This document shows, piece by piece, positions 8,087-17,594 of a stretch of 19,009 bases of DNA. The notes under the pieces were generated by a model, which was not told the DNA's origin, searched no databases, and saw only the letters and a program-made list of their open reading frames with translations. Numbering within the stretch: position 1 is the first letter of the stretch; each line of letters starts with the position of its first letter. A program made the translations under genes and the position numbers. Source of the DNA: Myxococcales bacterium (lineage in GTDB: Bacteria; Myxococcota_A; UBA9160; JALSIO01); assembly GCA_026989995.1 (NCBI GenBank), contig JALSIO010000388.1:1-19009 (forward strand). Reading direction: 5' to 3'.

Positions 8087-9732
8087 CGCGCACCTCCGGG
8101 GAGCCGCTCGACTCCGACCGGCGCCTGTACCGGATGGAGCACCCCACCCGGCCGCCCGGGCGGGGCCTCCCGGCGGGCGAGCTCCACCCGCTCGAGGACC
8201 ACCGCGACCGGGTCGCGAAGGGGTCGGAGGAAGGTCTCCGGATACACGCCGATCCAGACGATGGGAACCACGATCGCCACGAGCACCGCCTTCTCGCGGA
8301 GGTTCAGGTCGAGAAGCCCCCGGTTGGCCTGGTTCTCGAGGGGGCCGAAGAAGACCCGTCGGAACATCCAGAGCATGTAGGCTGCCCCGAGGATCACGCC
8401 GGTGGCGGCGATCACGGCAGCCCGTGGGCTCGCGAGGAAGGTTCCGAGAAGGATCAGGAACTCGCCCACGAAGCCGTTCAGCATCGGAAGCCCGATGCTC
8501 GACATCGTGACGATTCCGAAAAGCGCGGCGTAGACGGGCATCACCCGCGCGATCCCACCGAACTCCGCGATTTCCCGCGTGTGCCGCCGCTCGTAGATCA
8601 TCCCCACGAGCAGGAAGAGGGCCCCGGTGGAAAGGCCGTGGTTGATCATCTGGAGGACGCTTCCCTCGAGGCCCTCGGCGTTGAAGGCGAAAAGCCCCAG
8701 CATCACGAATCCCAGGTGGGCCACCGACGAATAGGCGACGAGCTTCTTCACGTCGCTCTGGACCATGGCGACCAGCGACCCGTAGACGATGCCCACGAGC
8801 GCCAGCGCGAAGACGAGGGGCACCGCCTCGGTGGCCGCCACCGGGAAGAGCGGAAGCGCGAAGCGCACGAAGCCGTAGGTTCCCATCTTGAGGAGCACCC
8901 CGGCCAGGATCACCGAGCCCGGGGTCGGGGCCTGGACGTGGGCGTCCGGGAGCCAGGTGTGGAAGGGGAAGACGGGCACCTTGATGCCGAAGGCCAGGGC
9001 GAAGGCGGCGAAGAGCCACAGCTGGGTCCGCCACCAGGGCACCCCGCTGCCCTCCCCGCCCACCGGGATGGGCACGTCGAGAAGCCCGGTGGCGTGCGGG
9101 CCGTAGCCGCCCACGAGGTCGAGGTTCAGGTGCCCGAAGTGCTCGAAGTAGAGGAAGTAGATCACCAGCATGGCGACCAGCATGAGCAGCGACCCGACCA
9201 TCGTGTAGAGGAAGAACTTGATGGCGGCGTAGACCCGCCGGTCTCCACCCCAGATCCCGATGATGAAGTACATCGGGATCAGCATGGCCTCCCAGAAGAC
9301 GTAGAAGGGGAAGAGGTTGAGCGACACGAAGGCGCCGAGCATGCCCGTCTCGAGGGCGAGCATGAAAAAGACATAGCTGCGCACCGAGCGGGTGATGTCG
9401 GTCCAGGAGGCCGCGAGCGCCAGCGGCATCAGGAAGGCCGTCATCACCACCAGAAGCAGGCTGATCCCGTCGACGCCCACGAAGTAGTGGATGCCGTAGT
9501 CGGGAAGCCAGCTCGCGTGCTCGACGAACTGGTAGCCACCCGCCGTGGGATCGAAGCGGCCGAAGAGCACCAGGGCGAGCAGGAGGGTCACGAGGGTCGA
9601 GGCCAGCCCGAGGCTCCGCCAGGCCGCTTCCGGGAGCCTCCGGCCCAGCAGGTTCGGAAGCAGGAGCGCCACCGCCGTTCCGAGCGGGAGGAAGGTGATG
9701 ACGCTGAGCAGCCTGTCCTCGATGGCTCCCAT
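8083..9732 (-). CDS. nuoM: NADH-quinone oxidoreductase subunit M
   Basis: Antiporter-like proton-pumping subunit, middle of the membrane arm. It has 549 residues (E. coli about 509). Family marks are [20 protein letters not shown] with E148 in TM5, [20 protein letters not shown] with K251 in TM7, and [13 protein letters not shown] with K282, all conserved charged positions of the proton channel. The C-terminal stretch after about residue 525 is rich in Pro, Gly and Val and not conserved. The ATG at 9732 lies 15 bases after the nuoL stop, one of the few true gaps in the operon; AGGGG stands just before it. Confidence 0.97.
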   Translation of the reverse strand: MGAIEDRLLSVITFLPLGTAVALLLPNLLGRRLPEAAWRSLGLASTLVTLLLALVLFGRFDPTAGGYQFVEHASWLPDYGIHYFVGVDGISLLLVVMTAFLMPLALAASWTDITRSVRSYVFFMLALETGMLGAFVSLNLFPFYVFWEAMLIPMYFIIGIWGGDRRVYAAIKFFLYTMVGSLLMLVAMLVIYFLYFEHFGHLNLDLVGGYGPHATGLLDVPIPVGGEGSGVPWWRTQLWLFAAFALAFGIKVPVFPFHTWLPDAHVQAPTPGSVILAGVLLKMGTYGFVRFALPLFPVAATEAVPLVFALALVGIVYGSLVAMVQSDVKKLVAYSSVAHLGFVMLGLFAFNAEGLEGSVLQMINHGLSTGALFLLVGMIYERRHTREIAEFGGIARVMPVYAALFGIVTMSSIGLPMLNGFVGEFLILLGTFLASPRAAVIAATGVILGAAYMLWMFRRVFFGPLENQANRGLLDLNLREKAVLVAIVVPIVWIGVYPETFLRPLRDPVAVVLERVELARREAPPGRPGGVLHPVQAPVGVERLPGGAR

Positions 9733-9747
9733 GCCCCTGCCGTGCCC

Positions 9748-11772
9748 CTATCCCACCAGGTACCCGAGGATCACCAGCGTCCCCACGACCAGGAAGAAGA
9801 GATATCCCTGCGCCAGCCCCGAGTGCGCGTGCCGAAGCACATGCGCCGCCGCGAGCCGTACCGCGCGGGCGGTCCCGTTCACGCCCAGCCCATCGATCAG
9901 GCCGGCATCGACCTGCCGGTAGAGGACCCGATCGGAGACGAAGACCAGCGGGCGCACGATCACCGCGTCGTAGATCTCATCCACGTAGTACTTGTCCCGG
10001 ATGAGGCGGTAGAGCGCCCCGGCGCGCTCCGCGATGCGGGCGGGGAGATCGGAGGGCTCCCGGTAGAGGGCTCGCGCGAGCAGGAGGCCGCCGACGGCGA
10101 TCCCCACCGCCGCCGCCATCATCCCGTACTCGGTGGCGTGGTCCAGGTGGTGGCGCTCCTCCGAGAGCACCGGCGCGAGGAAATTCCACAGGCTGTGCGG
10201 GTGCTCGACGCCGAGGGGAACACCGAGGGCCTCCGGAAATCCGAAGAGGCCGGCGGTCGCCGAGAAGAAGGCGAGCACGTAGAGGGCCACCCGGATGGTG
10301 GGCCCCCGCTCGTGGACGTGATCGCGCTGTGCGGGATCGAGCCGACATTCCCCGTGGAAGGTCAGGTAGTGCAGCCGGCCCATGTAGAAGGCTGTGAGTG
10401 CCGCGGTGAAGAGTCCCATGCCGTAGAGCACGAGGTGACCCGGCAGGTGGGAGGCGAAGGCGGCCGCGAGGATCTGGTCCTTGGAGAAGAAGCCCGCGAG
10501 CGGCGGGATCCCGGAGATGGCGAGCACGCCGATCCAGAAGAGGCGCTCCGTGCGGGGGATCCGCTCCTTGAGCCCGCCCATCTTCCGGATGTCCTGCTCG
10601 TGGTGGCAGGCGAGGATCACCGAGCCGGAGCCCAGGAAGAGCAGCGCCTTGAAGAAGGCGTGGGTGCCGAGATGGAACATCGCCGCGGTATAGGCGCCCG
10701 AGCCGGCGGCTAGGAACATGTAGCCGAGCTGGCTCACCGTGGAGTAGGCGAGGACCTTCTTGATGTCGGTCTGGGCGATGGCGATGGTGGCGGCGAAGAG
10801 CGCCGTCGCTCCGCCGATCCACGCCACCGTCGCCGAGGCCCCCGGGGCGGCGGCGTAGAGGAAGTCCATCCGGCAGACCATGTAGACGCCGGCCGTGACC
10901 ATGGTGGCCGCATGGATCAGCGCCGAGACCGGGGTGGGCCCGGCCATGGCATCCGGGAGCCACACGTAGAGCGGAATCTGGGCCGACTTGCCGCAGGCCC
11001 CGATGAACAGGCAGAGCCCGATCAGGGTGGGAAGCCGCCATTCGGAGGGGCCGGGAATCCACGCCGGGAGCTGCACCGTCTGCTCCGCGATGGCGCCGAA
11101 GGCGGCCTCCATCCCGGCGAAGGAAAGCGTGGGCGTCCCCGCCTCGAGCAGTGCCCGGAAGAGCAGGAAGATGCCGAGCAGGAAGCCGAAATCGCCCACC
11201 CGGTTGACGATGAAGGCCTTGGCGCCGCAATAGGCGTTGAAGCGGTCCGCGTACCAGAAGCCGATCAGCAGGTAGGAGCAGAGGCCCACCCCTTCCCAAC
11301 CCAGGAAGAGCACCACCAGGTTCTCGCCCAGGACCAGCATGAGCATGGAGAAGGTGAAGAGGTTCAGGTAGCAGAAGAAGCGCTGGAATCCCCTGTCCTC
11401 GCGGTGGTCCTCGTCCATGTAGCCGATGGAGTAGACGTGGATGAGGGAGCCCACCCCGGTCACCACCAGGATCATCACCGCGGAGAGCGCGTCGACCCGG
11501 AGGCCCATCTCGGCAGCGAAGTGCCCCGCGCCGATCCAGGTGTAGAGGTCGTCCACCAGGGCACCGCCCTCGGGGAGTCCGAGCAGCCTGAAGAAGGCCA
11601 CCAGGGAGAGGACGAAGGAGAGGATCACCGAGCCGCAGGAGAGCGCGATCACCCCCTCCCGGGGGAGGCTCCGGCGCAGCACGCCCAGCATGACCCCGTG
11701 CACCGCCGCCGTGAGAAGCGGCAGGAGCGGGATCCAGCGGAGCAGTGCGGTCTCCTCGGTGACTCCTACCAT
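9748..11772 (-). CDS. nuoL: NADH-quinone oxidoreductase subunit L
   Basis: Distal antiporter-like proton-pumping subunit, with the long lateral helix at its C-terminus. It has 674 residues (E. coli 613). Motifs: [19 protein letters not shown] with E160 (E144 of E. coli), [13 protein letters not shown], and [20 protein letters not shown] with K262 (K229 of E. coli), then [19 protein letters not shown]. The C-terminal part contains [19 protein letters not shown], typical of the end of NuoL. ATG at 11772 overlaps the last codons of nuoK by 7 bases (ATGGTAG). Confidence 0.97.
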   Translation of the reverse strand: MVGVTEETALLRWIPLLPLLTAAVHGVMLGVLRRSLPREGVIALSCGSVILSFVLSLVAFFRLLGLPEGGALVDDLYTWIGAGHFAAEMGLRVDALSAVMILVVTGVGSLIHVYSIGYMDEDHREDRGFQRFFCYLNLFTFSMLMLVLGENLVVLFLGWEGVGLCSYLLIGFWYADRFNAYCGAKAFIVNRVGDFGFLLGIFLLFRALLEAGTPTLSFAGMEAAFGAIAEQTVQLPAWIPGPSEWRLPTLIGLCLFIGACGKSAQIPLYVWLPDAMAGPTPVSALIHAATMVTAGVYMVCRMDFLYAAAPGASATVAWIGGATALFAATIAIAQTDIKKVLAYSTVSQLGYMFLAAGSGAYTAAMFHLGTHAFFKALLFLGSGSVILACHHEQDIRKMGGLKERIPRTERLFWIGVLAISGIPPLAGFFSKDQILAAAFASHLPGHLVLYGMGLFTAALTAFYMGRLHYLTFHGECRLDPAQRDHVHERGPTIRVALYVLAFFSATAGLFGFPEALGVPLGVEHPHSLWNFLAPVLSEERHHLDHATEYGMMAAAVGIAVGGLLLARALYREPSDLPARIAERAGALYRLIRDKYYVDEIYDAVIVRPLVFVSDRVLYRQVDAGLIDGLGVNGTARAVRLAAAHVLRHAHSGLAQGYLFFLVVGTLVILGYLVG

Positions 11773-12068
11773 TTGAGCAGGCTCGCGTCCTCGACGTTGA
11801 TCGATTCGCGGTTGCGGAAGAGCGCGATCACGATGCCGAGGCCCACGGCCACCTCGGCGGCTGCCACCACGATCACCATGAGCACGAAGATCTGCCCGTC
11901 CACGTGGGCCCAGATCCGCGAAAACGCCACGAAGGCGAGATTCACGGCGTTCAGCATCAGCTCGATGGACATCAGGATGACGATGATGTTGCGCCGCACG
12001 AGGGCTCCCACCGTCCCGATGGCGAAGAGCACCCCGGAGAGAAGAACCGCCTGGTGGGCCAGGTCCAT
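11766..12068 (-). CDS. nuoK: NADH-quinone oxidoreductase subunit K
   Basis: Small membrane subunit of the proton path between NuoJ/NuoA and NuoN. It has 100 residues, the same length as in E. coli, with three membrane helices. The two essential glutamates fall exactly at E36 ([12 protein letters not shown]) and E72 ([17 protein letters not shown]). The ATG at 12068 shares its A with the nuoJ TGA stop (TGATG), which fixes the start. Confidence 0.98.
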   Translation of the reverse strand: MDLAHQAVLLSGVLFAIGTVGALVRRNIIVILMSIELMLNAVNLAFVAFSRIWAHVDGQIFVLMVIVVAAAEVAVGLGIVIALFRNRESINVEDASLLKW

Positions 12069-12565
12069 CAGTCGAGCCTCCGCTTGGCCAGCACGATGGC
12101 CCCCACGATGGCGGCGAGGAGCAGCAGGGAGGTCACCTCGAAGGGGAGGAGGAAGTCCGTGAAAAGCGCCATCCCCACGTCGCGGTAGCCGCCGAAGCCG
12201 TCCGGAAGCGGTTGGGTGGCCGGCAACCGGCCCTCGAGGAGCACCAGCAGGCGGTAGACGAGCCACACCCCCGCCACGGCCCCGAGCGCCTTGGTGAGCC
12301 GCTGCCCCGAGGGGCCGAAGACGTCGCGCCGGAGGTTCAGCAGCATCACCACGAAGAGGAAGACCACGACGATGGCGCCGGCGTAGACCATGATCTGGAT
12401 CACGGCGACGAGGTGGGCCTCGAGCAGGACGAAGATGCCCCCGAGCGAGATCATCGTGACCACGAGGGAGAGGGCCGCCGCGATTGTGTTGCGGACGTTC
12501 AGCACCATGGCCAGGGCCCCGATCACCGCGAGCAGGGCGAAGAGGCTGAAGAGCACCTGGATCAA
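12068..12565 (-). CDS. nuoJ: NADH-quinone oxidoreductase subunit J
   Basis: Membrane subunit with five helices, including the TM3 that carries the pi-bulge in complex I. It has 165 residues from the chosen start (E. coli 184). The family motif is [20 protein letters not shown], with Y61-A-G. The start is a TTG at 12565 that overlaps the nuoH stop (TTGA); GGAGGGG lies 8 bases before it. No ATG occurs until M20, inside the first helix, so TTG is preferred; GTG at residue 4 is an alternative. nuoI, normally between nuoH and nuoJ, is absent. Confidence 0.95.
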   Translation of the reverse strand: MIQVLFSLFALLAVIGALAMVLNVRNTIAAALSLVVTMISLGGIFVLLEAHLVAVIQIMVYAGAIVVVFLFVVMLLNLRRDVFGPSGQRLTKALGAVAGVWLVYRLLVLLEGRLPATQPLPDGFGGYRDVGMALFTDFLLPFEVTSLLLLAAIVGAIVLAKRRLD

Positions 12566-13719
12566 GCCGCGCCCCCCTCCACCAGGAGCAGCACCAGCCC
12601 CGTGACGAGGATGTTGGCGAGCGAAAGCGGGAGCAGGATCTTCCAGCAGAGATCCATGACCTGGTCGTAGCGGAAGCGGGGGAGCGTCCAGCGCAGGAGC
12701 ATCTGGACGTAGATCATCACCACCACCTTCGCGAAGAACGAGACCACGTGGGCGACCATGCACAAGAGCGTCGCGAAGCCCTCGCCGAGCACCCCTCCGA
12801 GCCCCCCGATGAAGGCCTCCTGCGAGACGAAGGGAATCGCCCAGCCCCCGAGAAAGATCGCCGTGACCAGCCCCCCGATCACCACGACCTCGATGAACTC
12901 GGACATGTAGAAGAGCCCGAACCGCATCCCCGAGTACTCGGTGAAGTAGCCCGCGACGAGCTCGGACTCGGCCTCCGGGTTGTCGAAGGGAGGGCGCTTG
13001 TTCTCCGCCATCGAGGCGGTCAGGAACATGATGAAGCCGAGGGGCTGCAGCACGATCCCCCACTTGGGGATCCGGATCCAGTCCAGCCAGGCCGGAAGGC
13101 TCTCCACGAGGCCGCCCCACTCGAGGAAACCGAGCAGACGGAAGGTGGTGTCCTGGGCGTGGGCCATGTCGGTGAGGCGCAGGGTCTGGAACACCATGAA
13201 CACGCCCACCACCGAGAGCCCCATCGTGACCTCGTAGGAGATCATCTGGGCCGAGGCCCGGAGCGCACCGAGGAGGGACCAGTTGTTGTTGCTCGCCCAG
13301 CCCGCCATCACGGTGCCGTAGGTCGCGATGGAGCCGATGGCGAAGACGTAGAGCAGCCCCCAGTCGATGTCCGCCACCACCAGCGACAGGGTGTCCTCGC
13401 CGAAGCGGTAGCTCGATCCGTAGGGGATCACGGCGAAGGCGATGATCGCCGGGATCGCCGCGACCAGCGGAGCCACCAGGTGCATGCCGCGGTGGGCGCC
13501 CTCCGGGACGACGTCCTCCTTGGACAGGAGCTTGATCACGTCCGCCAGGGGGTGGAAGAGCCCGAGTACCGTGATGCCGGCGATGTCCGCCCGGTTGGCG
13601 CCGATCCGGTCCTGCATGACGGCGCTCTGCTTGCGCTCCACCCAGGTGATGACCGGGGCGAAGGCGCCCACCACCACCAGGATGATGAAGAGCGTCTTCA
13701 GCAGGACCTCGAGATCCAT
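12562..13719 (-). CDS. nuoH: NADH-quinone oxidoreductase subunit H
   Basis: Membrane subunit that forms much of the quinone chamber together with NuoB and NuoD. It has 385 residues, longer than E. coli NuoH (325); the extra residues appear to lie around 180-225. Motifs: [18 protein letters not shown] at 28-45 (usual form ERKxxxxxQxRxGPNR; here GAN replaces GPN), [20 protein letters not shown], and [20 protein letters not shown] followed by [11 protein letters not shown] near 238-267, the conserved acidic quinone-cavity loop. ATG at 13719 shares its A with the nuoG stop (TGATG). Confidence 0.97.
   Translation of the reverse strand: MDLEVLLKTLFIILVVVGAFAPVITWVERKQSAVMQDRIGANRADIAGITVLGLFHPLADVIKLLSKEDVVPEGAHRGMHLVAPLVAAIPAIIAFAVIPYGSSYRFGEDTLSLVVADIDWGLLYVFAIGSIATYGTVMAGWASNNNWSLLGALRASAQMISYEVTMGLSVVGVFMVFQTLRLTDMAHAQDTTFRLLGFLEWGGLVESLPAWLDWIRIPKWGIVLQPLGFIMFLTASMAENKRPPFDNPEAESELVAGYFTEYSGMRFGLFYMSEFIEVVVIGGLVTAIFLGGWAIPFVSQEAFIGGLGGVLGEGFATLLCMVAHVVSFFAKVVVMIYVQMLLRWTLPRFRYDQVMDLCWKILLPLSLANILVTGLVLLLVEGGAA
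12574..12580 (-). promoter_or_regulatory. Ribosome binding site for the TTG start of nuoJ
   Basis: GGAGGGG on the minus strand, inside the end of nuoH, is spaced 8 bases from TTG at 12565. It is the main support for a TTG start. Confidence 0.6.
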
Positions 13720-15308
13720 CAGGCCGGGTCCCCCGCGAGCGGAAGGCCGAGCGGACCCACCGCGTCCACGTCCCGACCCGCGAAGGCCGGGAACTCGGAC
13801 CCGATGGCGCGGGAAATGGCGCGCACGTCGTAGACCCCGGCGAAGCCCGCGAGCCCGAGGGTCCGACCCAGCCGGTGCAGGGTCTCTCCATCGGAGAGCG
13901 CCAGGAAGGGCGGCTCCACCGCCGGCTCGATGCGCTGCACCCGACCCGCGAAGTTGGTGAAGGTGCCGAGCTTCTCGGCGGCGTGGCGCACCGGCAGCAC
14001 GATCTCGGCCGCGCGCTCGAGCTCCGAGTGGTGGGTGTCGAGGAGGATCACGCTCTCGCAGCGGCGCAGGGCATCGAGGGCGCCCTCGTAGCGCGGGTCG
14101 AGGAGGTCGTGACCGAGCACCAGCAGCACGGAGACGCCACCACCCCGGATCCGGTCGAGGACCGGCTCCGCCTCGCCGAAGCCGAGCGCCCGCCCGCCGG
14201 CGACGTTGGGAGCGCGCTCCTCCCGGAGCAGGATCTCGTCCCCCCGCCCCCGCGGCACGGCCATGCCGTGGACCTCGGTGCCCAGCGCCGCGAGCAACCG
14301 CCGCAGCACGAAGAGGTCCTCGTTGGTCGCATGGGGCGAGGCGAGCGCCGCCACCACGCCCGGCCCGTGGGCCTCGGCGGCGGTCCGGATCCGGTCGGCG
14401 GCGCGCCCGAGGGCATCGGACTCGGTCGCGGGCTCGAGAACGCCGCGCGCACTTCGGAGCCAGGGCTCCCGGATCCGGTCGGGTGCCCCGATGGCCTTGT
14501 ACGAGAGGCGACCCTCATCGCAGATCCAGGTCTCGTTGACCTCGTCGTTTCGCCGCGGCGTGTATCGGTAGACGCGGTTGTAGGCGGTGCCGAGGTGGAT
14601 GTTGCAGCCCCGCGAGCACCCGGTGCAGACCCCCGGGATCTCCTTCAGGAACCAGACCCGGATCCGGAAGCGGAAATCCCGGGTGGTGAGCGCGCCCACC
14701 GGGCAGATGTCCGCCACGTTCATGGAGTAGTCGTTGCGGAGCTCCTCGCCCGGAAAGACGTCCACCACCGAGCGGTCGCCGCGCCCGAAGACCCCGAGCT
14801 CACCCGTGCCCGGGACCTCCCGGCAGAAGCGCACGCAGCGCCGGCAGAGGATGCAGCGCTCCTGGTCGAAGACGATGGTGGGCCCGAGATCCACGCGCTT
14901 CTTGAGCGCACGCCGCGGCTCCCGCGTCCGCGAGCGGGGCACGCCGTACTCGAAGGCGTAGTCCTGGAGCTTGCACTCGCCGGCCTGGTCGCAGATCGGG
15001 CAGTCGAGGGGATGGTTCACGAGGAGCAGCTCCATCACCCCTTCTCTCGCCCGCCGCACCCGCTCCGTCCTCGTGTACACCACCATGCCGTCCTGCACGG
15101 GGGTGTTGCAGGCGATCTGGAGCTTCGGCTGGCCCTCGATCTCCACCTGGCAGAGCCGGCAGGAACCGTCGATCGAGAGCTTCGGATGCCAGCAGTAGTG
15201 CGGGATCTCGACGCCATTCATCAGCACGCCGAGGTCGTCGAGGGCCTGCAGCAGGGTGCGGCCCTCGGGAACCTCGTAGTCGCGCCCGTCGACCGTGATC
15301 CGCGGCAT
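13719..15308 (-). CDS. nuoG: NADH-quinone oxidoreductase subunit G, short form
   Basis: Iron-sulfur subunit of the peripheral NADH-oxidising module. It has 529 residues, against about 670-900 in well-known NuoG/Nqo3 proteins, so the molybdopterin-oxidoreductase-like C-terminal domain is reduced to roughly 265 residues. All cluster ligands are present: C39, C50, C53, C67 for the [2Fe-2S] N1b; H99, C103, C106, C112 for N5; C152, C155, C158, C202 with C162 for the N4 ferredoxin-type site; and C228xxC231xxxC235x27C263 for N7. ATG at 15308 overlaps the nuoF stop (TGATG); upstream frame extension lies inside nuoF. The C-terminus ends in nuoH's start with no gap. Confidence 0.95.
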   Translation of the reverse strand: MPRITVDGRDYEVPEGRTLLQALDDLGVLMNGVEIPHYCWHPKLSIDGSCRLCQVEIEGQPKLQIACNTPVQDGMVVYTRTERVRRAREGVMELLLVNHPLDCPICDQAGECKLQDYAFEYGVPRSRTREPRRALKKRVDLGPTIVFDQERCILCRRCVRFCREVPGTGELGVFGRGDRSVVDVFPGEELRNDYSMNVADICPVGALTTRDFRFRIRVWFLKEIPGVCTGCSRGCNIHLGTAYNRVYRYTPRRNDEVNETWICDEGRLSYKAIGAPDRIREPWLRSARGVLEPATESDALGRAADRIRTAAEAHGPGVVAALASPHATNEDLFVLRRLLAALGTEVHGMAVPRGRGDEILLREERAPNVAGGRALGFGEAEPVLDRIRGGGVSVLLVLGHDLLDPRYEGALDALRRCESVILLDTHHSELERAAEIVLPVRHAAEKLGTFTNFAGRVQRIEPAVEPPFLALSDGETLHRLGRTLGLAGFAGVYDVRAISRAIGSEFPAFAGRDVDAVGPLGLPLAGDPA

Positions 15309-16606
15309 CAGAGCTCGAAACTCGCCGGAAAGGGGCACTTCCGTTCGCGCACGTGGGCCTCGAAGTCCTCCCGGAAATGGCGCAGCAGCCCCTGGACGGG
15401 CCAGGCCGCGGCGTCGGCGAAGGCGCAGATGGTGGCGCCCTCCATCTTCCCGGCGACGTCGAGGAGGACCGCGAGGTCCTCGGACTCGCCCCCGCCACGC
15501 TCGATGCGCTCGACGATGCGGTTCATCCAGCCGGTGCCCTCCCGGCACTGGGTGCACTGGCCGCAGGACTCGTCCCGGAAGAAGTAGGTCACCACGCAGG
15601 CCACCCGGACCATGCAGGTGTCCTCGTTCATGACGATGATCCCACCGGTGCCGAGCATGGTCTTGCGCTCCCGGAGGTACTCGTTGGCCATGGGAACGTC
15701 GAGCTGACCGGCGGGGAGGATCGGCATGGACATGCCGCCGGGGATCACCCCCTTGACCTTCTTGCCGTCGGGCACGCCTCCCGCGTGCTCGAAGATGATC
15801 TCGTCGAGGCGGGTGCCGAGCGGGAGCTCGTAGAGGCCGGGGCGGACCACGTGGCCGGAGACTCCGAAGAGCGTATGGCCGGGACTCTTCTCGGTGCCGA
15901 TGCTGCGGAACCAGTCGGGGCCGCGGGCCAGGATGTGCGGCACGTGGCAGAAGGTCTCGACGTTGTTCACCGTGGTGGGCATGCCGAAGGCGCCGAACTG
16001 GGCCGGGAAGGGCGGCTTCTTCCGGGGCTGTCCCTTCTTGCCCTCGAGCGATTCGAGAAGCCCGGTCTCCTCGCCACAGATGTAGGCGCCGGCGCCGCGC
16101 ACCACCACGATGTCGTGGCGGAAGTCGGTGCCGAAGATCCGCTCACCGAGAAGCCCCGCCTCCCGGGCCTCTGCGACCGCGCGCTCCAGGCAGTCCGCCG
16201 GAAAGGCGTATTCCCCGCGGACGTAGGCGAAGGTCTTCTCCGCGCCGGTGGCGAATGCCGCGATGAGGATCCCCTCGATGAGCTGGTGGGGGCCGCGCTC
16301 GAGGAGGATCCGGTCCTTGAAGGAGCCCGGCTCGGATTCGTCGGCGTTGCAGACCAGGTACTTCGGCCTGTCGGTCTCCGCGGGCATGAACGACCATTTG
16401 AGCCCTGTGGAAAAGCCCGCGCCGCCGCGCCCCTGGAGCCCGGAGGCCTTGACCGTCTCGATCACCTCCGCGGGGCTCATGCCCGTGACCACCCGGCGAG
16501 CCGTCTCGTAGCCCCCCCGGGCGCGGTAGCCGGCGAGGGTGCCGAAGGCGTCGTCGGCGAAGTGCTCGGTCAGGTAGCCCGTGACGTGGGGAACGCGCTG
16601 GCCCAT
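15308..16606 (-). CDS. nuoF: NADH-quinone oxidoreductase subunit F (NADH/FMN-binding)
   Basis: Oxidises NADH, holds FMN and passes electrons to cluster N3. It has 432 residues, normal length. The nucleotide-binding glycine-rich stretch is GLQGRGGAGFSTGLKW (56-71). The FMN-site segment is RGAGAYICGEETGLLESLEG (170-189). The [4Fe-4S] N3 ligands are C348, C351, C354 (ESCGQCTQCREGTGW) and C394 (ATICAFADAA). ATG at 16606 lies 4 bases after the nuoE stop. Confidence 0.98.
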   Translation of the reverse strand: MGQRVPHVTGYLTEHFADDAFGTLAGYRARGGYETARRVVTGMSPAEVIETVKASGLQGRGGAGFSTGLKWSFMPAETDRPKYLVCNADESEPGSFKDRILLERGPHQLIEGILIAAFATGAEKTFAYVRGEYAFPADCLERAVAEAREAGLLGERIFGTDFRHDIVVVRGAGAYICGEETGLLESLEGKKGQPRKKPPFPAQFGAFGMPTTVNNVETFCHVPHILARGPDWFRSIGTEKSPGHTLFGVSGHVVRPGLYELPLGTRLDEIIFEHAGGVPDGKKVKGVIPGGMSMPILPAGQLDVPMANEYLRERKTMLGTGGIIVMNEDTCMVRVACVVTYFFRDESCGQCTQCREGTGWMNRIVERIERGGGESEDLAVLLDVAGKMEGATICAFADAAAWPVQGLLRHFREDFEAHVRERKCPFPASFEL

Positions 16607-16610
16607 GGGA

Positions 16611-17078
16611 TCACTCGAGCTCGTCGAGGATCCGCACGGCCCGTTCCGGGTCGAGGTCCTCGTGGTAGGTGCGGTCCACCCGCATCATGGGGGCATAGGC
16701 ACAGGCACCGAGGCACTCCTCGTGGCCCAGGGTGATCCGGCCGTCCGGAGTCGTCTGGCCGCAGCGGATGCCGAGGTGCGATTCGAGGTGTCGCAGCAGG
16801 GTGCGGGCCCCCCGCAGCGAGCAGGGCAGGTTGGTGCAGACGTAGACCCGGTGCCGCCCGCCCGACTCGGAGTGGAACATGTTGTAGAAGCTCACCACCT
16901 CGTGGACCTCGACCGGGCGCAGGCCGAAGAGATCCGCCACCTCGCGCTCGGCCTCGGGCGGGATGTGGCCGAGCTCCTCCTGCACGAGGTGGAGCGCCGC
17001 GAGCAGGGCGCCCCGCGGCTGCGGGAATCGCGCCTTTGCCGCCTCGATGCGCTCCCGGACGGCCTCGGAGATCACCAT
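16611..17078 (-). CDS. nuoE: NADH-quinone oxidoreductase subunit E
   Basis: Thioredoxin-like [2Fe-2S] subunit carrying cluster N1a beside NuoF. It has 155 residues (E. coli 166). N1a ligands are C81 and C86 (CTNLPC) and C122 and C126 (CLGAC). The N-terminal helical part contains LHLVQEELGHIPPEAEREVA and VVSFYNMF, typical of the family. ATG at 17078 overlaps the nuoA stop by 7 bases. In most bacteria nuoB, nuoC and nuoD separate nuoA from nuoE; here they directly overlap. Confidence 0.97.
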   Translation of the reverse strand: MVISEAVRERIEAAKARFPQPRGALLAALHLVQEELGHIPPEAEREVADLFGLRPVEVHEVVSFYNMFHSESGGRHRVYVCTNLPCSLRGARTLLRHLESHLGIRCGQTTPDGRITLGHEECLGACAYAPMMRVDRTYHEDLDPERAVRILDELE

Positions 17079-17425
17079 TCGAGTGCGCCCTTGAGCCAGG
17101 CATAGGCGAGGCCCACGCCGAGGACCGTGATGAAGGCGAACATCTCGATGAAGCCGAACCAGCCGAGATCGCGGAAGAGAGCGCCCCAGGGGTAGAGGAA
17201 CACCGCCTCCACATCGAAGAGGATGAACAGGATGGCCACGAGGTAGAACTTGACCGAGAAGCGCTGGTGCGGGGAGACGATCTGGCGCTCCCCGCACTCG
17301 AAGGGCTCCTGCTTCTCGGGAAACTGGCGACGCGGGCCGAGGAGGAGGTGGACGGTCAGCATCGCCCCGGTCAGGACCACGGCGATGCCGAGGATGACCA
17401 GGACTCCGGCGTACTCCGACAGCAT
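17072..17425 (-). CDS. nuoA: NADH-quinone oxidoreductase subunit A
   Basis: Three-helix membrane subunit at the junction with the peripheral arm. It has 117 residues. The loop PFECGERQIVSPHQRFSVKF contains the conserved C44, and ILFDVEAVFLYPW has D71 and E73; E94 in TM3 is also conserved. The ATG at 17425 is preceded by GGGGAG with 4 bases between. First gene of the operon, about 56 bases after the predicted transcription start. Confidence 0.97.
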   Translation of the reverse strand: MLSEYAGVLVILGIAVVLTGAMLTVHLLLGPRRQFPEKQEPFECGERQIVSPHQRFSVKFYLVAILFILFDVEAVFLYPWGALFRDLGWFGFIEMFAFITVLGVGLAYAWLKGALEW

Positions 17426-17438
17426 CGATCTCCCCGGA

Positions 17439-17452
17439 CCCGCCCGGGCGGG
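17439..17452. repeat. 14-bp perfect palindrome in the nuoA leader
   Basis: CCCGCCCGGGCGGG reads the same on both strands and lies in the predicted nuoA leader, just before its Shine-Dalgarno sequence (17430-17435). It could fold or bind a protein. In DNA this GC-rich it may also be chance. Confidence 0.4.
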
Positions 17453-17488
17453 CGGAAGCCTGCGTCCCGGCAGCGGAAATGCGCGCGC

Positions 17489-17517
17489 AAGGTAGCCGTG
17501 GCCCCGCTACCAGTCAA
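17489..17517 (-). promoter_or_regulatory. Predicted sigma70-type promoter of the nuo operon
   Basis: On the minus strand TTGACT (17517-17512) and TACCTT (17494-17489) are separated by exactly 17 bases. Both match the sigma70 consensus well for DNA this rich in G+C. The expected transcription start is near 17481, giving a leader of about 56 bases before nuoA. Confidence 0.65.
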
Positions 17518-17524
17518 CCGACGC

Positions 17525-17557
17525 AACCGGCCGGAAAACGGCGTTATCCGGCCGGTT
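17525..17557. promoter_or_regulatory. Perfect 10-bp inverted repeat between two divergent promoters
   Basis: AACCGGCCGG (17525-17534) and CCGGCCGGTT (17548-17557) are exact reverse complements separated by 13 bases (AAAACGGCGTTAT). The repeat begins 7 bases beyond the nuoA -35 box and ends 7 bases before the candidate gpsA -35 box. Candidate operator for one or both genes. Each arm contains the self-complementary CCGGCCGG. Confidence 0.5.
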
Positions 17558-17564
17558 TCGCCCC

Positions 17565-17594
17565 TTGCCGCCGGCGCGCAGCCGCCCGTAGACT
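17565..17594 (+). promoter_or_regulatory. Candidate promoter giving a leaderless gpsA mRNA
   Basis: TTGCCG (17565-17570) and TAGACT (17589-17594) are separated by 18 bases. The -10 box ends 6 bases before the gpsA ATG, so transcription would start at or next to the A of ATG. No purine-rich Shine-Dalgarno sequence precedes the start, which agrees with a leaderless mRNA. Confidence 0.5.

Noticed and set aside
8134..10713. Long (859-residue) plus-strand frame opposite nuoM and nuoL
   Set aside because: Composition is almost all His, Glu, Gly, Arg and Asp, the reverse complement of hydrophobic codons of the membrane subunits.
12562..15308. Possible hidden or broken nuoI around the nuoG/nuoH/nuoJ joints
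   Set aside because: Genes overlap by 1 and 4 bases, leaving no spare sequence, and no pair of CxxCxxCxxxCP ferredoxin motifs other than NuoG's own is seen.
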